40,206 nt of DNA, taken from contig JAFTEL010000014.1 in NCBI GenBank assembly GCA_017453685.1, positions 1 through 40,206 of the forward strand, in the 5' to 3' direction. Positions 17,080-25,847 of the stretch are shown here, piece by piece (position 1 is the stretch's first letter; every line of letters begins with the position of its first letter). The stretch comes from Clostridia bacterium (GTDB taxonomy: Bacteria > Bacillota > Clostridia > Oscillospirales > Acutalibacteraceae). The notes under the pieces are model-generated. The model did not search any database, had not been told where the DNA came from, and worked only from the letters and a program-made list of their open reading frames with translations. The position numbers and the translations under genes were made by a program.

Positions 17080-18429
17080 TTATTTGGGCAAAGTCAGATA
17101 GCCCTTCATCGGGTCGGTCGTGGTGCCGTTGACGCGCACTTCAAAGTGCAGGTGCGGACCCGTGGCATAGCCGGTCGAACCGACGCGGCCAATGACCTGC
17201 CCCTGCGTGACCTTGTCGCCCTTTTTGACGGAGACCGAGTCACAATGCGCGTACAGCGTGGAGATACCGTCCCCGTGGTCGATGACGATATAATTGCCGT
17301 ATGCCGTGTGAACTTCCTGTATGTATACAACACCGTCACGCACGGCGTAGATCGGTTTTTGATAGATGTTGGGCGCGCAGAAATCGGTGCCGCTGTGCAG
17401 CTTGTATACCCCCGTGATCGGGTGCGTGCGGTACCCGTAGGGGGAAGAAATGTAAACGCCGCTGCACTTGAGCGGGAAGATCATTTTGGTGGAACCCGTC
17501 ACGTTCCCTTTGGGATCGGTGGTCTTGGAACCGTCTTGTTTCAGGCGGTTCTCGATCTCCTTGTTCGCTTTTTCGAGTTCTTCTTCCTGCTTCCGGATCC
17601 GGGCGGCATATTCTGCGCTCTCTTTATCGAGCGAATTCAATTCCTGCTTCGCTTCGTTATACTGCGCCTTGATCTCCTTTTGCTTGGCGGTCAACTGCGC
17701 GGTGGAGGACTGAACGTCCTTTTTCTGGCTGTTCAGCGCCTCTTTCTTGCTGTCAAGCTGATCCCGCTTGCCCTGCGCCTGCTCCCGGCTGCTGTTCAGA
17801 GAAGCCTCCAGCGTTTCCAGTTCGCCGATGTCGCTTTCAATGGTCGCCATCAGATCGTTGTCATGCTGCGCGACGCGCTTGAGCAATTCGGCACGGGTCA
17901 TCAGCGTGGAAAAATCCTGCGAAGTCAGCAAAAATTCCAGCGTCGAGCCGTTGCCCGCCATATACATGGCGCGGATGCGCGCCTTGAGCAGCGCGTACGT
18001 TTCCGCCAGCGCCGTCTCTTTTTCGGAAATGGCGGTCTCGGTCGCCTTGATCTGCCCGTCCAGCGTTTTGATCTGGCTGGTGATGACGCCGATCTGGTTG
18101 CTGGTGTTGGTGATATTCACGTTCAGCAGATCGATACGGGAAGAAAGCTGGTTGATCTGGTTGCTCGTCTCGGTGATTTTTCCGTAAATGTTGTTGACGA
18201 CCTTTTTCTGCGCTTTCTTCTCGCTGTTGACCTTGTTGAGCTTTTTTTCGTTTTCCTTTAATTCCGCTTCGATCTTATCATACCGCTTCTGCAATTCGGC
18301 GAGCGACTGGGTCGTTGCCGGTTCCGATCCCGCGGCAAACGCGGGCGTGCTCAGCAGCAGCAAAGCCGCCAGAACCGCACAGAGGCAGCGGAATAACCGA
18401 TGGCTGAGCCTTGATATTTTCGCTGTCAT
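17080..18429 (-). CDS. EnvC/PcsB-like coiled-coil M23 murein hydrolase, copy 2
   Basis: A secreted murein hydrolase that probably acts with FtsEX at division. The 449 residues start with a signal peptide (MTAKISRLSHRLFRCLC, then a hydrophobic core and TPAFAAG). A long coiled coil covers about 38-310, interrupted by the conserved segment RIRAMYMAGNGSTLEFLL (about 150-168). A LytM (M23) domain covers about 320-445. Zinc ligands are intact (HSGTD in the first motif, HLHFE in the last, and an active-site His in LYAHCD), so it should be a true endopeptidase, unlike the degenerate activator E. coli EnvC. It is a tandem paralogue of the next gene upstream, with the same ribosome site and N-terminal residues. 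Confidence 0.9.
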   Translation of the reverse strand: MTAKISRLSHRLFRCLCAVLAALLLLSTPAFAAGSEPATTQSLAELQKRYDKIEAELKENEKKLNKVNSEKKAQKKVVNNIYGKITETSNQINQLSSRIDLLNVNITNTSNQIGVITSQIKTLDGQIKATETAISEKETALAETYALLKARIRAMYMAGNGSTLEFLLTSQDFSTLMTRAELLKRVAQHDNDLMATIESDIGELETLEASLNSSREQAQGKRDQLDSKKEALNSQKKDVQSSTAQLTAKQKEIKAQYNEAKQELNSLDKESAEYAARIRKQEEELEKANKEIENRLKQDGSKTTDPKGNVTGSTKMIFPLKCSGVYISSPYGYRTHPITGVYKLHSGTDFCAPNIYQKPIYAVRDGVVYIQEVHTAYGNYIVIDHGDGISTLYAHCDSVSVKKGDKVTQGQVIGRVGSTGYATGPHLHFEVRVNGTTTDPMKGYLTLPK

Positions 18430-18482
18430 GATCCTGCTCCTTTCGACATTCAGATCGGATGGGCAAACAGGACTTTTTCTTA

Positions 18483-19994
18483 TCAGGGCAGCGTCAGATA
18501 GCCGTTCATCGGGTCGGTCGTTTTGCCGTCGATACGCACTTCAAAATGCAGGTGCGGGCCGGTGGAATAGCCGGTCGTGCCGACGCGGCCGATGACCTGA
18601 CCCTGCGCGACCTTGTCGCCCTGGACGACGGAAATCGAGTCACAGTGCGCATAGCAGGTGACGACGCCGGCGCCGTGGTCGATCATGATGAAGTTGCCGT
18701 AGGCCTTCTGGAACTGCGCGTAGATCACCGTGCCGTCGCGCACGGCGTAGATCGGTTTCTGATAGATGCCGCCCGCCGTAAAGTCCGTACCGGTGTGCAG
18801 CTTGTATTCTCCCGTGGTCGGATGGGTGCGGTAGCCGTAAGGCGAAGAAATGTAAACGCCGCTGCATTTGAGCGGGAAGATCATCTTGGTGGAGCCCGTC
18901 GGCAGATCATCGGGCGTATCGTCCTCGAGTTCGTTGCCCTCTTCATCCGTCACGGGTTCGCGGGTCGGTTTGGGATCGGTCGTCTTGGAGGCGTTTTGCT
19001 TGATGTATTCCTCCATCTGCTTGGACACTTCATCCAGTTGGTTTTCCTGCTGACGGATCAGCGCGACGTATTCCGCGCTCTCCTTGTCCATCGAGTTCAG
19101 TTCCTTTTGCGCCTCGTTATACTGCGCCTTCATCTCATTCTGCTTGGAAGCCAGCAGCGCGCTGGAAGACTGAACGTCCTCTCTGGTGTGATCCAAAGCC
19201 GTTTTCTTGCCGTCCAGCTCAGACTTTTTGCCCTGAACCTGCGCGATGCTGCCGGTCAGCGTGGCCTGCAGGTTCTCCAATTCGCCGATGTCGCTCTCAA
19301 TGGTCGCCATCAGGTCGTTATCGTGCTGCGCGACGCGCCTGAGCAGTTCCGCGCGGGTCATCAGCGTGGAAAAATCCTGCGAGGTCAGCAAGAACTCCAG
19401 CGTCGAGCCGTTGCCCGCCATATACATGGCGCGGATGCGGGCTTTGAGCAGCGTATACGCCTCGCCCAAAGCCGTCTGCTTATCGGAAATGGCGGTCTCG
19501 GTCGCTTCGATCTGCCCGTTCAGGGAGCCGATCTGGCTGGTGATGATGCCGATCTGGCTGTTGGTGTTGCTGATATCCACGTTCAGCAAATTGATGCGGG
19601 ACGTGAGAAGATTGATCTGATTCTGCGTATCGTCGATCTGGTTATAGATGGATTTAACGACTTTTTTCTGCTGTTTCTTTTCGCTGCTGACCTGACTGAG
19701 CTTTTCTTCGTTGATCTTCAGCTCATCTTCGATCTTGTTATACTGATCCTGCAGCTCGTCGAGCGCCTGGCTCGCGTCTTCCGACGAGGGTGCATTAGTC
19801 GTCGCGGCGGCAGCGGCCGTGGTTTCGGGTTCCGTAGCGGGCGCCTGCGTGGCTGCCTGCGTCGTCTCGGGATCGGGAACTTCCAACAGATTATCCGCCG
19901 AAGCGGGAGCAGCGAACAGGAACAGCGCCGCCAACACGATGCAAAGGCAGCGGAACGACTTACTCGTGATCCGCGCTGACATTTTCGCTGTCAT
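18483..19994 (-). CDS. EnvC/PcsB-like coiled-coil M23 murein hydrolase, copy 1
   Basis: The 503-residue paralogue of the gene at 17080. Layout: signal peptide (ending about 33), an Ala/Thr/Glu-rich low-complexity spacer (about 38-75), coiled coil to about 345, an acidic linker (TDEEGNELEDDTPDD) missing in the other copy, and a C-terminal LytM domain with intact HTGTD and HLHFE zinc motifs. The ATG at 19994 is preceded by AAGGAG at seven bases, and the reading frame overlaps the 3' end of ftsX by 35 bases, which suggests translational coupling. Direct adjacency to ftsX supports the idea that FtsEX controls this hydrolase through its coiled coil, as PcsB and EnvC are controlled. The segment LTSQDFSTLMTRAELL is nearly identical in both copies. 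Confidence 0.9.
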   Translation of the reverse strand: MTAKMSARITSKSFRCLCIVLAALFLFAAPASADNLLEVPDPETTQAATQAPATEPETTAAAAATTNAPSSEDASQALDELQDQYNKIEDELKINEEKLSQVSSEKKQQKKVVKSIYNQIDDTQNQINLLTSRINLLNVDISNTNSQIGIITSQIGSLNGQIEATETAISDKQTALGEAYTLLKARIRAMYMAGNGSTLEFLLTSQDFSTLMTRAELLRRVAQHDNDLMATIESDIGELENLQATLTGSIAQVQGKKSELDGKKTALDHTREDVQSSSALLASKQNEMKAQYNEAQKELNSMDKESAEYVALIRQQENQLDEVSKQMEEYIKQNASKTTDPKPTREPVTDEEGNELEDDTPDDLPTGSTKMIFPLKCSGVYISSPYGYRTHPTTGEYKLHTGTDFTAGGIYQKPIYAVRDGTVIYAQFQKAYGNFIMIDHGAGVVTCYAHCDSISVVQGDKVAQGQVIGRVGTTGYSTGPHLHFEVRIDGKTTDPMNGYLTLP

Positions 19995-20910
19995 AATCCT
20001 GCTCCTTCAAGTATTTATTCATCGACACATAGCTGCCGAACACACCGGTGAGAATACCGGTGACAACAAACGCGCCGAGTAGAATTCCGACGTAGTCCGT
20101 GAACGGGACGGGCTTGGCGGAAAGCGCCGAGAGCAAGCTCGCCAGCGCATTGGAAAGCGCTTCATACAGCCCCCAGACGATGCCGAACGAGAGCACGCCG
20201 GCGATCACGCCGAGCACCATGCCCTCGACCATAAAGGGCCAGCGGATGAACCATTTGGTCGCGCCGACCGATTTCATGATCATGATCTCAAGCCGGCGGC
20301 TGAACATGGTCACGCGAACCGTGTTGGCGATGATGAACAGCGAAACCACCAACAGAACGATGATAACGGCAATGCTGATCGAGCCCACCGTCTTTTTCAG
20401 CGTGTTGAGTTTCTGCGCGAAATCGCGGTTCTGGCGGATGTTCAGAACGTTGTCGAGCTTTTTGAGCTCAGAGACCGTTTTGTCGTATTGCTCCATATCG
20501 TCGAGCGTGACTTCGTAGGCGTCGGGCAGGGGGTTGTCCTCCATGCCGTCAAACAGCGCGGCGGCGCTGCCGATGGATTCCAGCACCTCGGGGAACGCTT
20601 CTTCCTTGGAGATGAACTTGCAGCGCTCCACGTTCGGGTTCGCCTTGATCTCGCGCCCCATGGCGCTGATCTGCTCCTCGGTCGCCTCATCTTGAATAAA
20701 AATCATGATGACGTTCTGTTCGGACACGGCGCCGAGCAGCGCGTTGATGTTGACGAACGACATGAACGCCGCGCCGATGAGCACCAGACAGGACAGCAAA
20801 ACGGTGACCGAAGCTAAAGACATGAGCTTGTTGGCGCGGATGCCGCGGAAGCCCTCCTTGGTCAGATAACCGAGGCTGGCGTGACCCCTGCGCTCGGATT
20901 TACTGCTCAT
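19960..20910 (-). CDS. ftsX: Cell division protein FtsX (permease-like)
   Basis: FtsX is the membrane partner of FtsE and relays ATP hydrolysis to extracellular murein hydrolases. The ATG at 20910 follows GGAGG by eight bases (protein MSSKSERRGHASLGY...), preferable to the GTG nine bases earlier. It gives 316 residues. Four membrane segments are seen: one near the N-terminus (LASVTVLLSCLVLIGAAF) and three in the C-terminal half. The extracellular loop between the first and second holds the expected FtsX ectodomain (IFIQDEATEEQI through KKLDNVLNIRQNRDF). Gene starts overlap: 11 bases with ftsE upstream and 35 bases with the M23 gene downstream. Confidence 0.95.
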   Translation of the reverse strand: MSSKSERRGHASLGYLTKEGFRGIRANKLMSLASVTVLLSCLVLIGAAFMSFVNINALLGAVSEQNVIMIFIQDEATEEQISAMGREIKANPNVERCKFISKEEAFPEVLESIGSAAALFDGMEDNPLPDAYEVTLDDMEQYDKTVSELKKLDNVLNIRQNRDFAQKLNTLKKTVGSISIAVIIVLLVVSLFIIANTVRVTMFSRRLEIMIMKSVGATKWFIRWPFMVEGMVLGVIAGVLSFGIVWGLYEALSNALASLLSALSAKPVPFTDYVGILLGAFVVTGILTGVFGSYVSMNKYLKEQDYDSENVSADHE

Positions 20911-21706
20911 CGCTCTCACCTCCGTTCACGTCACGACGGTCGGAATGATAACTGCGGATGAATTCGTCCACCTCGCGGGCGGCGCGCTTGGAGCCGATAT
21001 CCAGATCGGGCAAAACGAAATCCTCCCGCTTCTGACCGACGCGGGAAATATCGTCCGACCGGATCTTACCGTCTTCAATGGTGATGATGCGGCGGCCGTA
21101 ACGGCGCACCAGCTCTTCGGAGTGGGTCACCATCACGACCGTTGTGCCGGTCGCGTTGATCTTTTCGAGCATTTCAACGATCTCGCAGGAACGCTTCGCG
21201 TCGATGTTGCCGGTCGGCTCGTCGGCGATGATGATATCGGCGTTGTTGACGACGGCTCTTGCCAGCGCGACGCGCTGCTGCTCGCCGCCGGAGAGCTCGT
21301 TGGGCAGGCTGTCCGCCTTGCTGCCCAGCCCCACCAGATCGAGCACGTAGGGCACGCGCTTGCTGATGCGCTTTTCTTTCGCGCCGATGACGCGCATGGC
21401 AAACGCAACGTTATCATAGACCGTCATGGTCGGGATCAGGCGGAAATCCTGAAACACGATCCCGAGATGGCGGCGGAAATACGGAATATCTTTCTTTTTC
21501 ATGGTGTTGAGCAGACGGTTTTTGATCACGACCGTGCCTTCGGTCGCGACCTCTTCGCGCATGATGATCTTGAGCAGCGTGCTTTTGCCCGCGCCGGAAT
21601 CGCCGACGATAAAGACAAACTCGCCCTGCTCAATCTTCATGCTGACGTTGTCGAGCGCCTTCGTCCCGTTGCCGTAGCTCTTGGAAACGTTTTTGAATTC
21701 TATCAT
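20900..21706 (-). CDS. ftsE: Cell division ATP-binding protein FtsE
   Basis: FtsE is the cytoplasmic ATPase of the FtsEX complex. Walker A is GDSGAGKST (35-43), the Q-loop is FQDFRLIP (about 85-92), the ABC signature LSGGEQQR is at 138-145, and Walker B leads into ADEPTG (161-166). At 268 residues it is about 40 longer than most FtsE proteins. The extra charged C-terminal tail (after SDDISRVGQKRED) contains Arg and Glu-rich stretches and overlaps the ftsX start region. No strong ribosome site or promoter precedes the gene, and the regulator gene ends 57 bases upstream, so read-through from 22902-22930 is likely. Confidence 0.95.
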   Translation of the reverse strand: MIEFKNVSKSYGNGTKALDNVSMKIEQGEFVFIVGDSGAGKSTLLKIIMREEVATEGTVVIKNRLLNTMKKKDIPYFRRHLGIVFQDFRLIPTMTVYDNVAFAMRVIGAKEKRISKRVPYVLDLVGLGSKADSLPNELSGGEQQRVALARAVVNNADIIIADEPTGNIDAKRSCEIVEMLEKINATGTTVVMVTHSEELVRRYGRRIITIEDGKIRSDDISRVGQKREDFVLPDLDIGSKRAAREVDEFIRSYHSDRRDVNGGESDEQ

Positions 21707-21762
21707 AATTGTTATTTTACCTCATTACGGAACCGCCGATCAGACGGAAACAGCGTGAGAGA

Positions 21763-22848
21763 TCAGTACTTGATGGGGTTGGCGTCAAGATACTTTTTGA
21801 CCATCAGCGCCACCTTGAACACGATCGCATCGTCAAACTCACGCAGATCAAGCCCGGTCAGCTTGTTGATCTTTTCCAGACGGTAAACCAGCGTGTTGCG
21901 GTGAACGAACAGCTTGCGGGAAGTTTCGGATACGTTCAGGTTGTTTTCAAAAAATTTCTGGATGGTGAACAGGGTCTCCTGATCGAGCGTGTCGATGGAG
22001 CCGCGCTTGAACACCTCGCGCAGGAACATTTCGCAAAGGGTGGTCGGGAGCTGATAGATCAGGCGCGCGATGCCCAGATTATCGTAGCTCACGATCTCTT
22101 TTTCGGTGTCGAACACTTTGCCGACCTCGAGAGCGACCTGCGCCTCCTTGAAGGAACGCGCCAGCTCCTTGATGCCCTCCACGACCGTGCCGATACCGAT
22201 CAGGCAGCGGGTGTAAGCCTCGCTGCTCAGCGAATCGGCGATGGAACGCGCCAGCTTTTCAAGGTCACGCGTATCAATGTTGGAACGGACCTCCTTGACG
22301 ATCGCAATATCGGTCTCGTTGATATTGATGACAAAATCCTTGGACTTGTCCGGGAAAAGATTCTGCACGATGTCAAACAAGGCAACGTCATTGTGTTCGG
22401 GGATGCGGATGAGCAAAACCACGCGGGTCGAATCGGACGTGAAACGAAGCTCGCGCGCTTTGAGGTAGATATCGCCGGGCAGGATATTGTCAAGAACCAC
22501 GTTCTTGATGAAATTCCCTCTGTCATACTTTTCGTCATAGAACTGCTTCACGTTCGCCAGCGAAAGCGCGATCACGTCGGCATATTTCTTGGACAGATCG
22601 TCGTCCCCGTCGACAAAAGCGGCATATTCGGGGTGAAGCGCCGAGCCGAAGGGCGTGTAGGTCTTGCCGTCCACACAGAAGGATTCATCCTTCGACAGAT
22701 ACTCCTCCGCCTGGAACGTGCAGACTTCGCCGATCCTGCCGAGCTCGCTGCAGGAAATGATCGTGCCGGTCTCGTCAATGACGCCGACGGTCCTGCCGAT
22801 CGCGTCACGCATTTGGTGAATGATCCCCTGAAAAAGTCTGTTTGACAT
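21763..22848 (-). CDS. PucR/CdaR-type transcriptional regulator
   Basis: A cytoplasmic DNA-binding regulator of 361 residues. The start is ATG 22848 (MSNRLFQGIIHQ), with GGAGG eight bases upstream, rather than the TTG five codons earlier. The C-terminal 60 residues form the PucR helix-turn-helix (NVSETSRKLFVHRNTLVYRLEKI), and the central part (about 120-240) looks like the GGDEF-related domain of this family. An N-terminal sensor-like region begins GVIDETGTIISCSELG, which resembles a PAS/GAF-type or sugar-diacid recognition segment. It heads the ftsEX-M23-S41 block, so it may control these wall genes, but no ligand or target can be named. Confidence 0.8.
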   Translation of the reverse strand: MSNRLFQGIIHQMRDAIGRTVGVIDETGTIISCSELGRIGEVCTFQAEEYLSKDESFCVDGKTYTPFGSALHPEYAAFVDGDDDLSKKYADVIALSLANVKQFYDEKYDRGNFIKNVVLDNILPGDIYLKARELRFTSDSTRVVLLIRIPEHNDVALFDIVQNLFPDKSKDFVININETDIAIVKEVRSNIDTRDLEKLARSIADSLSSEAYTRCLIGIGTVVEGIKELARSFKEAQVALEVGKVFDTEKEIVSYDNLGIARLIYQLPTTLCEMFLREVFKRGSIDTLDQETLFTIQKFFENNLNVSETSRKLFVHRNTLVYRLEKINKLTGLDLREFDDAIVFKVALMVKKYLDANPIKY

Positions 22849-22901
22849 CCGGAAAACCTCCAAGACAAGTTTTAGACAATGTGACGATAAAAACCATATA
22901 C

Positions 22902-22930
22902 ATTTTACACAAAAGCCACTTGCTTTTCAA
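22902..22930 (-). promoter_or_regulatory. Sigma-A promoter for the regulator-ftsEX block
   Basis: TTGAAA (22925-22930), a 17-base spacer and TAAAAT (22902-22907) on the minus strand. Predicted start near 22895, about 47 bases before the ATG. Confidence 0.7.
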
Positions 22931-23210
22931 GGGTTTGGACAATAGTTTTTACAATTTTTTGAAATTTTAACCTTTTTTTTCGTTTTCTTTGGTGCTATCG
23001 TACAAAAATTCGGTTTTTGTCGTCTGATTTTGCAAATGTCAAAATGCACAATGACCCCAATCGGCATTTTCGCCAAAAAAAGCCCGCAAGGCTATGATAT
23101 TCAAATGATGTTTCGATTTCGTTGTGGGATTATGGACAAAGTTTGAACGGCAGGCAACATTTCACCGGCACGGTTTCATCATGAAAAATCTTTCATTTGT
23201 TCACATTTTG

Positions 23211-23239
23211 TTGACAATTTGCTTTTCATTTGGTATGAT
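23211..23239 (+). promoter_or_regulatory. Strong sigma-A promoter for the Big2 protein
   Basis: A consensus TTGACA (23211-23216), a 17-base spacer and TATGAT (23234-23239), followed by GGAGG eight bases before the ATG at 23277. Confidence 0.85.
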
Positions 23240-23276
23240 AAACACACTGAAAAGTAAATCAACGGAGGAAAGTAAT

Positions 23277-24695
23277 ATGAAAAACATGAAAAAAGCGTTA
23301 TCCCTTGTTTTGTCGCTGATCATGGCTTTCAGCGTTCTGGCTCTCGCCGCCGTCAACGCCGGCGCCTATGAGCAGGACAGCGGCAAGCACTACATTCTGC
23401 CCACGGGCGACTCCATCACGAACGCCGCCATGTTCGCGGTGGGCGAAACCGTATACGGTTCCCTGCTCAACAGTGAACATCGCTTCTACAAGGTCGTCAA
23501 TTCTGCCGTTCGTGACCTTGAGTTCACCGTGCGCGCAGACAAGAAGATCGAATTCACCGTTTCCACCGAGAACGGCGCCGAGTTCACCGTCGGCGAATCC
23601 AAAATGCATTCCTACAACACGGATATCGCCGCCAACACCGCCGCGGTCATCACGCTCAAGGGTGCTCCCGTCGGCACGTATTATGTCCAGATCGACGGCA
23701 GCGGCGCGGACGACGCCAAGACCGAGTTCTCCTTCTCCGCCTACGCCGCCAACCTGTCCGCTCTGACGCTGCGCATCAACAACAAAACCGCCAAGATGGT
23801 TTCCGGCGACACGCTCGTGCTGCAGCTCTCCGACATGAGCGTCAATTACCTCAACTATTTCTGGGAATCCGTCGACGATCCCAAGACTGCGGACATTGAC
23901 GAAAGCAAGATCGTGACCGTGAATGACGACGGCATCGTTTCCGTCGCGTTCCCGTCGAGCGAAAACAAGTTCACCAAAACGCTCAACGTCACCGTGCGCG
24001 CCGTGTTCTATTACAGCACCGCCAAGACCATGACCGAACCCGTCACCAAATCCTGCGTGATCACGGCGGAACCCGCCAACGTGCTGCTTGATCCCTATGT
24101 GACCGAGCTGAAGTTCGGCACCAACGTCACCCGCACCATCAAGGCGACCACCAACGTGAAGAACGCCACCATTGACTGGAGCAGCTCCGACGAGGAGATC
24201 GCCACCGTCAGCAAACAGGGCACCATCCACACCGGCACCAAGGGCGGCACCGCCACCCTCACCGCCGCCATCAAGTATAACGGCTCCGTGCTCAAGGTTC
24301 GCAGAGAGATCTCCGTGATCGTCGACCCGAACATCAAGAACGCATCGGCTGTCGCGTTCGCCGACAAGACCGTTTCCATCCGTCAGAACGAAAGCAAGGA
24401 ACTCGCCTGCACCATCACCTATTCCGACGGAAGCACCTCCGCGGCGAACGGCGAAAACATCGTGTTCACCTCTTCGGATGAAAAGATCGCCACCGTGAGC
24501 AAGACCGGCAAGGTCACGGCAGTCGCCACGGGCGAAGCCACCATCACCGCCACCACGGCGGACGGCGGCTTCATCGACACCTGCACCGTGAAGGTCAGCG
24601 ATCCGCTGCCCAACTGGCTGGTCGTGCTGATCGCCCCCGTGAAGGCCGCTTATCAGCTCATCATGCTCATTTACAACTGGATCAAGAACAGATAA
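23277..24695 (+). CDS. Secreted surface protein with Big2 domains and C-terminal hydrophobic tail
   Basis: The ATG at 23277 has GGAGG upstream and a promoter; the longer frame to 23124 lies before the promoter. The 472 residues begin with a signal peptide (MKNMKKALSLVLSLIMAF, cut near NAGAYE). Residues about 40-155 look like a PPC-type beta domain (GESKMHSYNTD, VGTYYVQIDGSG). Two bacterial Ig-like (Big2) domains lie at about 266-348 and 349-438, each with the pattern SSDE(E/K)IATVSK. The final 27 residues are hydrophobic and aromatic, ending LIMLIYNWIKNR. No LPXTG or cell-wall-binding repeat is present, so the tail may hold the protein at the membrane. Binding partner unknown. Confidence 0.78.
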   Translation: MKNMKKALSLVLSLIMAFSVLALAAVNAGAYEQDSGKHYILPTGDSITNAAMFAVGETVYGSLLNSEHRFYKVVNSAVRDLEFTVRADKKIEFTVSTENGAEFTVGESKMHSYNTDIAANTAAVITLKGAPVGTYYVQIDGSGADDAKTEFSFSAYAANLSALTLRINNKTAKMVSGDTLVLQLSDMSVNYLNYFWESVDDPKTADIDESKIVTVNDDGIVSVAFPSSENKFTKTLNVTVRAVFYYSTAKTMTEPVTKSCVITAEPANVLLDPYVTELKFGTNVTRTIKATTNVKNATIDWSSSDEEIATVSKQGTIHTGTKGGTATLTAAIKYNGSVLKVRREISVIVDPNIKNASAVAFADKTVSIRQNESKELACTITYSDGSTSAANGENIVFTSSDEKIATVSKTGKVTAVATGEATITATTADGGFIDTCTVKVSDPLPNWLVVLIAPVKAAYQLIMLIYNWIKNR

Positions 24696-24709
24696 CCTGT
24701 CTATTCCCA

Positions 24710-24750
24710 AGCAGGGCGAGGTTCAAACCTTGCCCTGCTTTTATTTTTGC
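24710..24750 (+). terminator. Rho-independent terminator after the Big2 gene
   Basis: A stem of GCAGGGC plus an inner AGGTT/AACCT helix (24710-24740) is followed by a T-rich run. It is wedged between the convergent Big2 gene and yunB; the minus side lacks a good T-run. Confidence 0.8.
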
Positions 24751-25379
24751 GACCACTGCGCGTAGGCGTTCGGCACGGCGCCGACGATGACCGTTTCCGC
24801 CAGCAGGACGGTGGAGGTGTAGGTCGTTTTGACGTCGCCGCCCGGGAACACCGTGAGCACGGTGAGCGTGGTTTTCATAAAGATCTGAAGCTGCGTCTGG
24901 TTCGCCCCCGCGGATTCAAAGCGGTTTTCAAACGCCGTTTCCGCGCTGCCCGTCACGTTGATGAGCACCGGCAAGCGCGGTCCGCGGCCGTTGAGCAGCG
25001 CCAGCCCCGTGAGCGATCCCAGCGGCACGCCGAGCGGCTTTTCCGCCAGGTCCGCCAGCGCCGCCGTCACCGCCTGATTCACCGCGATGCGCACCTGATT
25101 CACCGCGAAGGCGTCGGTCTGGATCGAAACGATCCTGCCGCTCTCCTCCCGCTGCAAATCGATGAGCGCGGCGTAATCCGTCCGGCACTGTGACAAAGCG
25201 GCGGAAATCCCCTTCCCCGTCGCCTGCGCCGCCAGCGACTGCGCCTGCACCGTTGTCAGGCGCCGCACCAGCGGGCGCACGCGGGCGTCGAGCAGCAAAA
25301 ACACCGTGATCGCCGCCAGAGTGAAACAGACGACCGAAAAAACAGCCTTGCGCCTTCGTGTGCTTCGGTAAAATCTCAT
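24741..25379 (-). CDS. yunB: Sporulation protein YunB
   Basis: YunB is a sigma-E-controlled membrane protein needed for full spore quality in B. subtilis, of unknown biochemistry. The 212-residue protein has one N-terminal membrane segment (about 13-31), a helical SLAAQATGKGISAALSQC part, and the family C-terminal pattern STVLLAETVIVGAVPNAY. Length fits the family. It is good evidence that the organism forms spores. An ATG at 25379 is used; I could not identify a convincing sigma-E promoter before it. Confidence 0.85.
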   Translation of the reverse strand: MRFYRSTRRRKAVFSVVCFTLAAITVFLLLDARVRPLVRRLTTVQAQSLAAQATGKGISAALSQCRTDYAALIDLQREESGRIVSIQTDAFAVNQVRIAVNQAVTAALADLAEKPLGVPLGSLTGLALLNGRGPRLPVLINVTGSAETAFENRFESAGANQTQLQIFMKTTLTVLTVFPGGDVKTTYTSTVLLAETVIVGAVPNAYAQWSQK

Positions 25380-25457
25380 GCCGACACCCCCTGCATCTTC
25401 TATCCTAATCTTATGCGCCCTGTAAAAAAGTTGTAAGGAATTTGTGGCGGCTTTCTC

Positions 25458-25486
25458 TTGACTAATCGGGGATTTGATTGTAAAAT
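25458..25486 (+). promoter_or_regulatory. Sigma-A promoter for the DUF1292 gene
   Basis: TTGACT (25458-25463), a 17-base spacer and TAAAAT (25481-25486), about 30 bases before the ATG at 25517. Confidence 0.72.
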
Positions 25487-25516
25487 AACCTTAGAAGAAC
25501 GAATGGGAGTAAAGAA

Positions 25517-25822
25517 ATGAGCAAAGAATACGATCCCGATATCGTCAGCGTGGTTGACGAGGCTGGCAAAGAACACATGTTTGAAGAGCTTGACCGCATT
25601 GAGACCGACACCGGCCGCTACGTTGCCCTGCTGCCGATCTATGACGACGCTGCCGAGCAGCTTCAGGATGACGGCGACATCATCATTTTGAAGGTCACGG
25701 AAGAAAACGGCGAGACCTACCTGTCCCAGATCGAAGACGACAATGAATTCAACGAGATCGGTCAACTGTTTGAAGACCGGCTGATCGATTTGTTTGAAGA
25801 GGAAGACGAGGAAGACGAATAA
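25517..25822 (+). CDS. DUF1292 (YrzB-like) acidic small protein
   Basis: A 101-residue, strongly acidic cytoplasmic protein of the DUF1292 family, with the typical core DIVSVVDEAGKEHMFEELD, the motif YVALLPIYD, and ILKVTEENGETYLSQIEDD. The tail is almost all Asp and Glu. Family function is unknown; members usually lie near alaS and ruvX in Bacillota, but here the gene is alone. A GGGAG site precedes the ATG. Confidence 0.88.
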   Translation: MSKEYDPDIVSVVDEAGKEHMFEELDRIETDTGRYVALLPIYDDAAEQLQDDGDIIILKVTEENGETYLSQIEDDNEFNEIGQLFEDRLIDLFEEEDEEDE

Positions 25823-25839
25823 ATCCCCCTCATTCCGTC

Positions 25840-25845
25840 TACAAT
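25840..25845 (+). promoter_or_regulatory. -10 element TACAAT before the 6S RNA
   Basis: TACAAT at 25840-25845 places a start near 25852, at the foot of the closing helix of the RNA. No clear -35 hexamer is found at the right distance (the region overlaps the end of the DUF1292 gene). Confidence 0.5.
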
Positions 25846-25847
25846 TT

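Larger units (their letters stand above)
22849..23276. other. Divergent intergenic region with two promoters
   Basis: This 428-base A/T-rich gap separates the minus-strand regulator from the plus-strand Big2 protein. It contains one good promoter at each end (22902-22930 and 23211-23239). The central part (about 22935-23200) holds poly-T and poly-A stretches but no ORF, stable hairpin or recognisable RNA that I can support. Confidence 0.6.

Noticed and set aside
18459-19979. Plus-strand frame opposite the M23 gene, with a paralogue-like frame at 17146-18261
   Set aside because: The two shadows resemble each other only because the M23 genes beneath them are duplicated.
23298-24710. Minus-strand frame opposite the Big2 protein
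   Set aside because: It is a Gly/Val/Asp-rich shadow; the plus-strand gene has promoter, ribosome site, signal peptide and domains.
24741-25440. Sigma-E or sigma-G promoter before yunB
   Set aside because: A CATAAGAT-like -10 can be found, but no matching -35 lies at the right distance, so I did not annotate it.
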